Shown: positions 8,799 through 18,030 of the stretch, piece after piece
Layout of the letters: each line of letters starts with the position of its first letter
How positions within the stretch are numbered: position 1 is the first letter of the stretch
Origin: Haloarcula argentinensis DSM 12282
Lineage (GTDB): Archaea; Halobacteriota; Halobacteria; Halobacteriales; Haloarculaceae
Length of the DNA: 64,000 bases
Assembly (NCBI GenBank): GCA_000336895.1
Contig: AOLX01000017.1
Coordinates: 116,648-180,647 of the forward strand
Direction: 5' to 3'
Program-made: the position numbers and the translations under genes
Notes under the pieces: model-generated
What the model saw: only the letters and a program-made list of their open reading frames with translations
The model's database searches: none
What the model was told of the DNA's origin: nothing

Positions 8799-9242
8799 CT
8801 ACGGGTGTCGGACGATATGGACGTCGTATTCGGGGTCTTCTGATACCGGTGAGCCGACGCTACAGACCGGCGTCGACACCCGCCCGGCGTTCTCGCTGCC
8901 GATGAACACGATTGAGGCCCCCTCTTCGTGAGCGACTTCTCTGATCGTCCGGGTGATATCCGTCGTCGTCGACGCCATCGAACTCACGTCTTCCGGGACC
9001 TCGTAGCGGAACGACGCTGCCGGGGCGACCGACTCAACCTGCTTTCGCATTCGGTTGGCGATAGCTTCGGTGTCGAATTCCTCAGTATCGTCGAGCCAGC
9101 CCCGCCCCCGCGCATACGACGCATCGTCCGGAATAACGGACAGCGCGGTGATGTCCTCGTCGCGGTAGTCCGCGAACTCCATCGCCCGCGTTAGCGCGGC
9201 TTTCGACAGGGCCGAGCCGTCGAAGGGCACGAGTAGTACCAT
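8799..9242 (-). CDS. universal stress protein, divergent UspA family
   Basis: A 147-residue UspA-fold protein starting MVLLVPFDGSALSKAALTRA. The C-terminal part has FIGSENAGRVSTPVCSVGSP instead of the G-2x-G-9x-G(S) ATP motif of the neighbour at 8365, so it probably belongs to the non-ATP-binding Usp group. Start 9242 is chosen because the upstream frame to 9323 lacks Usp similarity. It is convergent with the other Usp gene and divergent from the DUF4013 gene. Function beyond the family is unknown. Confidence 0.85.
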   Translation of the reverse strand: MVLLVPFDGSALSKAALTRAMEFADYRDEDITALSVIPDDASYARGRGWLDDTEEFDTEAIANRMRKQVESVAPAASFRYEVPEDVSSMASTTTDITRTIREVAHEEGASIVFIGSENAGRVSTPVCSVGSPVSEDPEYDVHIVRHP

Positions 9243-9399
9243 ATCCCACCTGTCGCCCGGTTGTGATTTATTGGTTCCGCAAGCCGGGACGATATGAGAC
9301 AAATACTGCTGGGATCGGTACACTGCAGTCCTGCGGTAAGCCGAGCGAATAACCCAGCAAGGTGTCTGTAACTAATTGTGAGGGGTGTGATCAATAGCC

Positions 9400-10113
9400 A
9401 TGGATTCGCTAGAGGATACACTCAGATACCCCATGGAAGACGACGACTGGACCACAACGGTACTCATCGGCGGCGTCCTCAGCCTCCTCTCGTTCCTCGT
9501 CGTCCCTGCCATCCTCGTGTACGGCTATCTCGTTCAGGCAGTCCGCGAACGGGCAGACGGAGCGACACAGCCACCGGCGTTCGAAGACTGGGGCGCACTG
9601 CTCGTCGACGGCGTCAAAGCCTGGGTCATTGGCATCGTGTACATGCTCGTCCCGCTCGTCGTGTTCGGGGTGACCGTCGGCGGCAGCCTGGTCGCGATGG
9701 CGACCGGGACTCGCGCCGGAGCGGGTGCCGGTCTGGCCGGCCTCTTCGGCGGACTGGCAATCTCGTTCGTCCTGTCGCTGGTGTTCGGCTACGTGGCGAC
9801 GGCCGCGATTATCCACTTCGCCTGTACCGGCGAGTTCGGTGCCGGGTTCGACTTCGGAACACTGCGGAAACTGGTCCTGTCCCCGGAGTACGCGACACCA
9901 TGGCTGGTCTCGATTGCGCTGTTCATCGGTGCCAACGTCGTGGTGAACTTGCTCAACGTCGTTCCGTTCATCGGCTCGCTCGTCGCCGTGATTCTCAGTC
10001 CGTTCGCCACCTTCTACGTGCTGGTCGTCGCGACAGATCTCTGGGCCGGCGGCTACAACGCCGCACTCGACGAGCGGGACGAACCGGAGTCGGTCGGGAC
10101 GGCAACGGTTTAG
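9400..10113 (+). CDS. DUF4013 family membrane protein
   Basis: A 237-residue integral membrane protein with about five or six hydrophobic helices. The N-terminal LEDTLRYPMEDDDWTTTVLIGG and the following PAILVYGYLVQAVRERADG are diagnostic of DUF4013, a family common in haloarchaea and methanogens. There is an Ala/Gly-rich stretch around residues 105-120. Function is unknown; no catalytic motif is visible. Its TAG stop overlaps the TAA stop of the convergent KaiC-like gene (TTAG at 10110-10113). Confidence 0.85.
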   Translation: MDSLEDTLRYPMEDDDWTTTVLIGGVLSLLSFLVVPAILVYGYLVQAVRERADGATQPPAFEDWGALLVDGVKAWVIGIVYMLVPLVVFGVTVGGSLVAMATGTRAGAGAGLAGLFGGLAISFVLSLVFGYVATAAIIHFACTGEFGAGFDFGTLRKLVLSPEYATPWLVSIALFIGANVVVNLLNVVPFIGSLVAVILSPFATFYVLVVATDLWAGGYNAALDERDEPESVGTATV

Positions 10114-11300
10114 AAGATGTTGGCCTGCTGGTAGACCGAGATGCCGTCGTTCGTTATCTCGTAGGGTTTCGTCTCCCGCGAGTGGTTCGCGTTCCGTATC
10201 TTCTGGATCTCGACGGCGAGTCGCGTCTCGCCGGTGTCTGACCGGACGTACTGCAGGATGAACACGGCGTCGGTCAGGTATTCGATGATACCGTGTCTGG
10301 ATGCGAAGGGGTTGCTCTCGCTGGCCTCGGAGACGAGCATCGTCGTCACGCCGGCCTGTTTCAGCGATCGGGTGAAATCGAACACTTCAGTGCGTCTCCG
10401 GGACTGGTCGTCGTACATCATCTCGAGCAGCGAGACAGAGTCGAGTACCAGCCGGTCGGCGTCGAACTTCTCGATGAGCGCCGGCAGTTCACCCCGAATG
10501 TTATCGAGGCTGTTTGCCATCTCGACCGGGTCGAGGTCGACAATCGCTAGCTGGCCCTGTTCCTCGTACTCTTCGAACCCCCAGCCGCGGTCACCGGCGG
10601 TGTCCAGTATCGCGTCGTGAGACTGTTCGAGGGTCAGAAACACCGCGTTCTCGCCGTTTTGCAGGCCGTGGTGAAGGAACTGTAGTCCGAACGTCGTTTT
10701 CCCGGTTCCGGCCGAACCGATGGTGACGATGAGGTGGCGCTGTGGAACCCCGCCCTGAATCATCTGATCGAGGCCCTCGATACCGATGTCGACCCGCGGG
10801 ATGTCGGACTCGAACTCCTCCTCGAAGTCGCTACCGCTGTCACCGTCACCGCTGCCGGCAGACTCGAACGCGCTGGCGAAGTCGTCGTCGAAGAGCCCGC
10901 CGCCGTCGTTGCCGGGGGACCCAGCGTCGGCAGCCCCACTCTCGCTACTGAAGGGGTCATCGCCGCTGTCGTCGAACGGACTGCTGTCACTGTCCCCGCC
11001 AGAGGCGGTGCTGTCGTCGTCGCTAAACGGGCTGCTATCGTCGTCTTCGCTAAAATCGGCGCTGCCATCGTCAAACGGGCTACCGTCGTCGTTGCCGTCG
11101 TCATCGAACGGGCTACTATCGGCGTTGCCGTCGTCGCCGTCGGTCTCAAACGGCACAGTGTCGCTAGACGCCGATTCCTCGGCATCGCTCCCGGATGGTG
11201 TCGTCGAAGTGTCTTCAGCCTCCGTTGGTTCGCTGTCGCCGTCCTCGTCGTCCAGCGCACTTTCGAACCAGTCGTCGTCGGACTCGTTGTCCTCACTCAT
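10110..11300 (-). CDS. KaiC/RAD55-like ATPase with long acidic repetitive N-terminus
   Basis: A 396-residue protein. Residues 1 to about 165 are almost entirely D, S, G, E and A, with repeated SPFDDDG/SPFDDG/SPFSDDD units, and look disordered. The rest is one KaiC-like RecA-fold domain: Walker A GSAGTGKT at 195-202, a catalytic-Glu region FLTLEQS, and Walker B DRLVLDSVSLLEMM. Such single-domain KaiC/RadA-like ATPases in archaea are implicated in signal transduction, but the partner here is unknown. The start at 11300 (MSEDNESDDDWFESAL) is the only one giving the acidic frame; the extension to 11759 reads antisense to nadK. Its promoter region is shared with nadK. Confidence 0.8.
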   Translation of the reverse strand: MSEDNESDDDWFESALDDEDGDSEPTEAEDTSTTPSGSDAEESASSDTVPFETDGDDGNADSSPFDDDGNDDGSPFDDGSADFSEDDDSSPFSDDDSTASGGDSDSSPFDDSGDDPFSSESGAADAGSPGNDGGGLFDDDFASAFESAGSGDGDSGSDFEEEFESDIPRVDIGIEGLDQMIQGGVPQRHLIVTIGSAGTGKTTFGLQFLHHGLQNGENAVFLTLEQSHDAILDTAGDRGWGFEEYEEQGQLAIVDLDPVEMANSLDNIRGELPALIEKFDADRLVLDSVSLLEMMYDDQSRRRTEVFDFTRSLKQAGVTTMLVSEASESNPFASRHGIIEYLTDAVFILQYVRSDTGETRLAVEIQKIRNANHSRETKPYEITNDGISVYQQANIF

Positions 11301-11378
11301 ACGCACGACCACCAGCCACACGAACGGCCCATGGAAGTGGATACGCGTCGGGACTGATATAATTGCCGTCGTAGAGGG

Positions 11379-11386
11379 TTTATATA
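11379..11386 (+). promoter_or_regulatory. TATA box of nadK
   Basis: TTTATATA centred about 26 bases before the nadK ATG at 11409. That spacing puts transcription start at or next to the start codon, as expected for a leaderless haloarchaeal transcript. Confidence 0.65.
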
Positions 11387-11408
11387 CGGCCGGCGGGAAC
11401 GTCCGGCA

Positions 11409-12260
11409 ATGACTGTCGGGATCGTCGCGCAGCGGGACAACGACCGGGCCATGTCGCTTGCGAGTACACTGTGTGACCGACTGCGCGCCACGTCGGCGGC
11501 CGTCGTTGTCGACGAAACGACCGCCGGAGCGCTGGGTGACCACGACGCATGGGAGGCAGCCGTGCCCGATTCGGCTCCGGTCGATGAGATGTCCACCTGT
11601 GACCTCGTCGTGAGTATCGGCGGCGACGGGACGTTTCTGTACGCGGCCCGCGGTGCGGGGTCGACGCCGATACTGGGGGTCAATCTCGGCGAGGTCGGCT
11701 TTCTGAACGCTATCGCACCCGAAGAAGCCGTCGAGACGGTTGTCGCGGAGGTCGAACACATCCAGAAGACCGGGAGCGCCCGGACGCGGGCCAAGCCGCG
11801 GCTACAGGCCAACGGCGACGACTGGGAGCTGTCGCCGGCGCTGAACGAGGTCGTCATCCAGGGCGAGCGCCGTGGTCACGGCGGCGGGGCGACGCTCGAC
11901 GTGTACGTCGACGACTCGCTGTACACGTCCGGCCACGCCGACGGGGTACTGGTGGCGACGCCCACCGGATCGACGGCGTACAATCTCAGCGAACGTGGCC
12001 CGCTCGTCCACCCCGACGTGGCCGGTCTCATCATCACCGGGATGGCAGATGAAACGGGGACGCCGCCGCTGGTCGTCGACGTTGACAGCGAAATCGTCGT
12101 CGAACTCACGGACGCCGACAGCGGTGTCGTCGTCAGTGACGGTCGGGTTCGAAAGGACGTGGTCCCGCCGGAGCAAATAACGGTCTCGCGTGCGGGCGAA
12201 CCGGTCCGGCTCGCCGGGCCGCCGCTTGATTTCTTCACCGCACTCGACAAGCTGGCCTAA
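11409..12260 (+). CDS. nadK: NAD(+) kinase
   Basis: A 283-residue NAD kinase, which phosphorylates NAD+ (ATP or polyphosphate as donor) to supply NADP. The GGDGTFLYAAR motif with its catalytic Asp is at about 74-84, ALNEVVIQ with the substrate-binding Asn-Glu follows at about 147-154, and the glycine-rich TPTGSTAYNLSERGPLVHP is near 187-205. Length is normal for the family. Transcription probably starts at the ATG. The TAA stop overlaps the stop of the convergent small membrane gene (CTAA at 12257-12260). Confidence 0.92.
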   Translation: MTVGIVAQRDNDRAMSLASTLCDRLRATSAAVVVDETTAGALGDHDAWEAAVPDSAPVDEMSTCDLVVSIGGDGTFLYAARGAGSTPILGVNLGEVGFLNAIAPEEAVETVVAEVEHIQKTGSARTRAKPRLQANGDDWELSPALNEVVIQGERRGHGGGATLDVYVDDSLYTSGHADGVLVATPTGSTAYNLSERGPLVHPDVAGLIITGMADETGTPPLVVDVDSEIVVELTDADSGVVVSDGRVRKDVVPPEQITVSRAGEPVRLAGPPLDFFTALDKLA

Positions 12261-12544
12261 CGCCGACCGACGGCGTACAGCACCGGTGCGAGGACGAGCA
12301 GGACCAGACCGAACAGTTTGTACTGGAACGACGATGCGAGGACGCTCGCACTGTTTGGTTCCATCGCTGACGCCGGCGTAATCACGAGCAGTGCACCCAG
12401 CGCAATCGTGTGCAGTCCCAGCATCCGGAGCGATCGTTGCGGGAGAATTGCGACGAGCCCACCGACAAAGCCGAGTAGCAGGACATCACCGATGGTGTAG
12501 TTCAGCAGGAAACTATCGATGAGTTGCAGCGGTGACGCGAGCAT
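12257..12544 (-). CDS. small three-helix membrane protein, unrecognised
   Basis: A 95-residue protein with three hydrophobic helices (about 15-35, 40-60 and 72-92) and a short polar loop containing AMEPNSASVLASSFQYK. No family could be assigned. Codon use is haloarchaeal and the stop codon interlocks with that of nadK, both arguing that it is a real gene. It lies ahead of another membrane protein gene on the same strand with a 76-base gap, so the two may be expressed separately. Confidence 0.6.
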   Translation of the reverse strand: MLASPLQLIDSFLLNYTIGDVLLLGFVGGLVAILPQRSLRMLGLHTIALGALLVITPASAMEPNSASVLASSFQYKLFGLVLLVLAPVLYAVGRR

Positions 12545-12620
12545 TCCTATCCAGAATCTCGCCGGGATGGAATCTTTAAAGTTCCGTTACGCCGCCGACC
12601 CGCGGGCGGCGTTCGACCGT

Positions 12621-13229
12621 TCAATCGCCCGTTGTCCCCAGCGGCGTGAGCAGGAGGTAGCCGGCCGACGGGGCGCCGGCCGTCCGCAGCCGGAACTGTC
12701 TCGGTTCGTCGAGTGCTGTCGAAAGGGCCACGACATCGAGGTCAGTTGTACTGACTGTCTCGGCGTCCACTTCGTCGATACCAGCCACGAGCAGTGCCTC
12801 GGAGAGGGCCGTTCCGTTGAGGCGGTCGGACGGCACGTCGAACGTGGTCCCAAACGCCTCGTTTGCAGCACGCACGACCGGACCGTGGCCCTCATCGGCG
12901 AAGTACAACACCGGGTCTGGATGACCGTCGAAGAGATCCACCGGCTGTGGCTCCGGTGTCTGCTCGGCGTCTGCCGACACGGTCATCGTCTCGTCAGTCG
13001 TCTCACCGGGCGAATCAGTCACCAGAAGGTAGGAAACGCCGCCCAGCCCGCCGCCGAGCGCCAGACCGAGGCCGATAGTGACCTGTTCCGAGAACGCGAG
13101 CGAAAACACCGACTGCACCACCAGCGCGACGGTGGCAAACACGACCGCTCCTGCCCCTATCCAACCGACCACGGCCGCGAGGCTCCCAAGGCGATGTCGA
13201 CCGCCTGTGCCCGCCGACGACTTGCTCAT
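12621..13229 (-). CDS. membrane protein with a PAS-like cytoplasmic domain
   Basis: A 202-residue protein. Two hydrophobic helices lie at about 17-43 and 50-70, followed by an acidic linker and a soluble domain from about 95. The FDGHPDPVLYFADEGHGPVVRA and NEAFGTTFDVPSDRLNG segments resemble a truncated PAS fold. No kinase or output domain follows, so it may be a stand-alone sensor or an accessory of a kinase coded elsewhere. It lies just downstream of the TnpB element end in the chromosome. Function is inferred only from fold resemblance. Confidence 0.6.
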   Translation of the reverse strand: MSKSSAGTGGRHRLGSLAAVVGWIGAGAVVFATVALVVQSVFSLAFSEQVTIGLGLALGGGLGGVSYLLVTDSPGETTDETMTVSADAEQTPEPQPVDLFDGHPDPVLYFADEGHGPVVRAANEAFGTTFDVPSDRLNGTALSEALLVAGIDEVDAETVSTTDLDVVALSTALDEPRQFRLRTAGAPSAGYLLLTPLGTTGD

Positions 13230-13284
13230 CGGGATACACTCAACGGGCCATCGGTTAACGCTTTTCGAGAGGCGGCTGCCGTTG

Positions 13285-14533
<1,249 letters not shown>

Positions 14534-14626
14534 GTCGATATCTTATATGTAGTCGAGTTGGTACTTAATGGTTGGGAGTCGGGCTGCTATCGTCGGTGGG
14601 TTGTGACACGGAGCTTACGGATTCAT

Positions 14627-14646
14627 CCCACGGCTAAATCCGTGGG
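14627..14646 (-). repeat. left-end hairpin of the TnpB element
   Basis: CCCACGG (14627-14633), a six-base loop CTAAAT and CCGTGGG (14640-14646) form a perfect 7-bp stem, placed about 95 bases before the tnpB start. Such subterminal hairpins are the recognition sites of IS200/IS605 transposases. Confidence 0.65.
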
Positions 14647-14707
14647 TTTTCTCCTCCGTTCCGTATAAAACCATATACAGTTGCCAGCCGTATAACGGTG
14701 TAGTACC

Positions 14708-15280
14708 GTGTCAAGAACTACAGGCGGCCCGCCGCGGGTGCTCGTCGTCGACGACGAACATGACGTCGCCGACACGCAGGCTCTGAAACTCGGCGAGCGC
14801 TACGAGACGACTGTCGCGTACAGTGGCCAGGCGGCGCTCGACGCTGCCGGTCCGGAGTTCGACGCTGTGTTGCTCGACCGACGAATGCCCGACGTCCACG
14901 GTGACGACGTGCTTTCACGGTTGCGCGAGCGGGGGTACGATGGCATCATCATCATGCTGACCGCAGTCGACGCCGACCTGAACATTCTGGAGATGCCCTT
15001 CGACGACTACCTCCAGAAACCGGTTGACCAGTCGACGCTCCTGTCGACGCTCGACCAGCACCTCGACAGGTCCGTCGAAGACGACAGGCTCGACGAGTAC
15101 TTCCGGATCTCCTCGAAGCTCTCCGTGCTGGAACGCGAGAAATCCGCGTCACAACTGGAGTCAAGCGACGAGTACACAAGGCTGAAAGAACGAGCCAGAG
15201 AACTGGAGTGGGTGCTGCACGCCGAAAACGATGATTTCGAGGAGCTGAAGGAGACGTACCAGTCGATCAGCCGAAGCTAG
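14708..15280 (+). CDS. HalX-domain response regulator
   Basis: A 190-residue response regulator starting at GTG. A receiver domain fills residues about 10-120: the acidic pair is in VVDDEHD, the phospho-acceptor Asp in AVLLDRRMPD, and the Lys in YLQKPVD. A C-terminal HalX domain with predicted coiled helices follows (LEREKSASQLESSDEYTRL). HalX regulators are haloarchaeal; how they pass the signal on is not established, and no DNA-binding domain is visible. No cognate kinase is adjacent. The TAG stop interlocks with the TetR gene stop (CTAG at 15277-15280). Confidence 0.9.
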   Translation: MSRTTGGPPRVLVVDDEHDVADTQALKLGERYETTVAYSGQAALDAAGPEFDAVLLDRRMPDVHGDDVLSRLRERGYDGIIIMLTAVDADLNILEMPFDDYLQKPVDQSTLLSTLDQHLDRSVEDDRLDEYFRISSKLSVLEREKSASQLESSDEYTRLKERARELEWVLHAENDDFEELKETYQSISRS

Positions 15281-15897
15281 GTGTCGAGAATCAGCGTCTC
15301 TTCGATGTACTCGTCTATGGTGTCCCGAACCGCGGCGACAGGGTTGTCGTTGCGTGTTGCGCTCTGAAGGATTACACCGTCGAGTATCGTGATCATGAAT
15401 CGCGAAACCGTGTTGGGGTCGACCTCGGCGAAGACTCCCTGTTCGATGCCGTCCTCGATGATCTGTACGAGTTGCCGAGTAAACAGTTCGTCCGTCTCAG
15501 TGAACTTCTCGCGGAAGTCCGGATTCTGGACTGCTTGAGCGCGCATCTCGACGTATGAACCGAGTACGGCGTTCTTCTCGGGCGTTTCGACGCAGTCAGG
15601 AAAATCGTCGAGCACGAGGCTGACAAACGTCTTGATGTCCTGTTCGGGGTCGCCGGTCGACTCGATCTGAAAGATGCGGTTAAACTCCGTGAGGATGAAC
15701 TCCTGAAACGACAGCAGAAGGTCCTCCTTGCCATCGAAGTGGTGATAGAACGTCGATTTGCTGAGGTCGGCCTCGTCCGCGATTCGCTGTATCGAAAGTC
15801 CGGCGTACCCGTATTCTCGGAGGGCACGAAACGTGGCTCGCATTATCGCCTCGTGCGAGTCCGCTGGCTCCCCGGCAAACGGAATTCCATCACTCAT
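15277..15897 (-). CDS. TetR/AcrR family transcriptional repressor
   Basis: A 206-residue TetR-type repressor. The N-terminal helix-turn-helix spans about 15-62 (ATFRALREYGYAGLSIQRIA then LSKSTFYHHFDGKEDLL), and the rest is the helical ligand-binding and dimerisation domain. It is divergent from an S-layer-like/RND transporter pair. Two 16-base sites with matching sequence lie in the shared region, one touching its own start region (15903-15918), so autorepression together with control of the transporter is likely by analogy with AcrR/TtgR systems. The inducing ligand is unknown. Confidence 0.9.
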   Translation of the reverse strand: MSDGIPFAGEPADSHEAIMRATFRALREYGYAGLSIQRIADEADLSKSTFYHHFDGKEDLLLSFQEFILTEFNRIFQIESTGDPEQDIKTFVSLVLDDFPDCVETPEKNAVLGSYVEMRAQAVQNPDFREKFTETDELFTRQLVQIIEDGIEQGVFAEVDPNTVSRFMITILDGVILQSATRNDNPVAAVRDTIDEYIEETLILDT

Positions 15898-15902
15898 CCC
15901 GA

Positions 15903-15918
15903 CCGAATATTCGTTCGG
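15903..15918. promoter_or_regulatory. putative TetR operator 1
   Basis: CCGAATATTCGTTCGG has inverted arms CCGAA and TTCGG around six bases. It begins six bases upstream of the TetR start codon, where binding would cover the start of a leaderless transcript. It matches operator 2 at 13 of 16 positions. Confidence 0.6.
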
Positions 15919-15966
15919 GCAGTAAATATCTTCCCACTGTTACTGAACCACAACGTTGATAGGCGA

Positions 15967-15982
15967 CCGAACGTTCGTTCGA
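15967..15982. promoter_or_regulatory. putative TetR operator 2
   Basis: CCGAACGTTCGTTCGA contains the perfect palindrome CGAACGTTCG and aligns with operator 1. It lies between operator 1 and the TTTATA box at about 16023-16028 that probably serves the S-layer-like gene. Confidence 0.6.
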
Positions 15983-16101
15983 TGTACACGGTTCGGACGG
16001 GAGTCTGCACAGACGTATGTGGGTTTATATCCCGATCTCCCAAGCATGACCTCCGCTCCGGACAGAAACAAACGGTAAGGAATGTCCGAAGTGTCCTACG
16101 C

Positions 16102-18027
16102 ATGAAACCACGAACATTACTGACGCTGGCTGTTATCGCATTGCTCATGGCGTCCGGAACGGCGATCGCCGCCGTATCCGGGAGCCCCGACTTCGACGCA
16201 ACGTTCGTCGATGATACCGTCACGCCCGGTGAGGAGACGACACTCGACGTTGTGCTCGTCAACAGCGGCACGGTCGACTCCGGCCCGACGACGCAGGCGG
16301 TTCGGAGTAGCGAAGTAACGACCGCCCGCGGTACCACAGTCAAGGTCAATGACGGAGATGCCCCGATCACGGTGACAACGAACAAGCAGGCCGTCGGCTC
16401 CGTCCCGGAAGGCAAGACAGAGCCGATTTCCTTCGAGGTGAGCGTCGATGACGACGCAAGTCCCGGAGACTACACCGTTCCCGTCATCGTCGAGTACGAA
16501 TACACGAGCTACATTTCCGAGGGTGACGGCGCACGTGACGAAAAATCCACCACCGAACGGATCGAACTCGAACTCGAAATCGACGACGACGCGGCCTTTG
16601 ACGTGGTGAGCGTCGATTCAGGGGCGCGCGTTGACTCGGTTGGGACGGTCGCAGTCACCGTCGAGAATACTGGTGACGAACCAGCCCGAGAAGCCTCAGT
16701 AACGCTGGAGTCGACAAACCCTGAACTCACAGTCGGTAGCGACACCAGCAGCTCCCGGTTCATCGATACCTGGGAAGCTGGTGAACAGCGGACGCTCCGG
16801 TATCGCGTCGGTGCGAGCGGTGACGCCAGAGCCGAACCGTACCAGTTCGACCTGCAAGTCGACTTCGACGACACGGACGGGGTACGAAAGAGTACCTCCG
16901 CCTCCTCGCTCGGAATTACACCTGCCCGCGAGCAAACGTTCACTGTCGAACGTACCGATAGCGATGTCGCTGTCAGTGACTCCGGGACCTACAATGTGAC
17001 TCTGCGCAACGACGGGCCTGTCACAGTCTCAGACGCGACAGTGACACTTACCACGCAGAACAGCGCGATTACGTTCGGACAGTCCGAATCCACGTCGCAG
17101 TTCGTCGGCTCTTGGGAGCCGGGTGAAACGCGAACAGTGAGCGTTGACGCGAGCGCCAGTGACGATGCCAAGACACAGAGCTACGCGCTATCGGGGTCAG
17201 TGAGCTACGACGACCCCGAAGGCGATGCCGGCGTCGCTGACGACATCTCGCTGGGACTCACACCCGAGCCCGAACAGTCCTTCGCCATGGGTGACGTCGA
17301 ATCGTCCCTGCAGGCAGGTGACGACGGCACGCTGGAAGCATCACTGACCAATACCGGCGACCGAACAGTTCGGAACGTCGTCCTGAACTGGGCGAGCACC
17401 CACGACAACATCTCACCGAAAGAGACCCAGTACGCGGTCGGCGATCTCGAACCGGGCGAGTCGGCAACCGTCTCGTTCGACGCCGAGGTGTCGGACAACG
17501 CAAACTCCGGTCCGCGGCAGTTCGACTTCGTCGCCAACTACCGCAACAGCGAGGGCGACAGGCGCGAGAGCGACACGCTCGAAGTCCGGCAGAGTGTCGA
17601 CGGTAGCGCCGACGAGTTCCTCGTCGAGTCGACGAACGCGTCCGTCAACGTTGGTGGGTCCAGCACGCTCGAAGTGACCATCACTAACGACGCCGGTGAG
17701 CGACTGACCGACATCGAGGCAAAGCTGTTCGCCGAGTCCCCGATCTCCGTCTCGGACGACCAGGCGTACATCGACAGCCTCGACCAAGGCGAGTCGACGA
17801 CCATCGAGTTCGGTATCAGTGCAAGCGGTGCCGCGATGACGAAGAACTACCCCGTCTCGGTTGACTTCCAGTACGAGGAGCCGGACGGAGATACGCCGGT
17901 CTCTGACACCTACCGGCTTCCCGTCTCGGTGACCAACTCCGGCGGTGGCAGTTCGCCGCTAACGGCGATTATCGGCGTTGCACTCGTGGCCGCCCTGGCC
18001 ATCGGCGGCTACTTCAGGTTCCGCTAA
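16102..18027 (+). CDS. secreted S-layer-like protein (COG1361) with tandem CARDB/NEW3 repeats
   Basis: A 641-residue exported protein. A Sec-type signal peptide occupies residues 1 to about 23 (TLLTLAVIALLMASGTAIA). Then come four or more beta-sandwich repeats of roughly 110 residues with recurring phrases such as SSSRFIDTWEAGEQRTLRY and TSQFVGSWEPGETRTV. A Gly/Ser linker and a final TM helix, SPLTAIIGVALVAALAIGGYF, anchor it with a short basic tail. COG1361-type proteins are often coded beside an RND permease, as here: the MMPL gene starts 4 bases after the stop. It is likely an external adaptor for that pump. The start is chosen for its signal peptide; upstream frame is noncoding. Confidence 0.8.
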   Translation: MKPRTLLTLAVIALLMASGTAIAAVSGSPDFDATFVDDTVTPGEETTLDVVLVNSGTVDSGPTTQAVRSSEVTTARGTTVKVNDGDAPITVTTNKQAVGSVPEGKTEPISFEVSVDDDASPGDYTVPVIVEYEYTSYISEGDGARDEKSTTERIELELEIDDDAAFDVVSVDSGARVDSVGTVAVTVENTGDEPAREASVTLESTNPELTVGSDTSSSRFIDTWEAGEQRTLRYRVGASGDARAEPYQFDLQVDFDDTDGVRKSTSASSLGITPAREQTFTVERTDSDVAVSDSGTYNVTLRNDGPVTVSDATVTLTTQNSAITFGQSESTSQFVGSWEPGETRTVSVDASASDDAKTQSYALSGSVSYDDPEGDAGVADDISLGLTPEPEQSFAMGDVESSLQAGDDGTLEASLTNTGDRTVRNVVLNWASTHDNISPKETQYAVGDLEPGESATVSFDAEVSDNANSGPRQFDFVANYRNSEGDRRESDTLEVRQSVDGSADEFLVESTNASVNVGGSSTLEVTITNDAGERLTDIEAKLFAESPISVSDDQAYIDSLDQGESTTIEFGISASGAAMTKNYPVSVDFQYEEPDGDTPVSDTYRLPVSVTNSGGGSSPLTAIIGVALVAALAIGGYFRFR

Positions 18028-18030
18028 CGC

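Noticed and set aside
10734..11412. Forward frames of about 200 codons opposite the acidic repeats
   Set aside because: They arise from the GAC/TCG-rich repeats of the KaiC-like gene read backwards.
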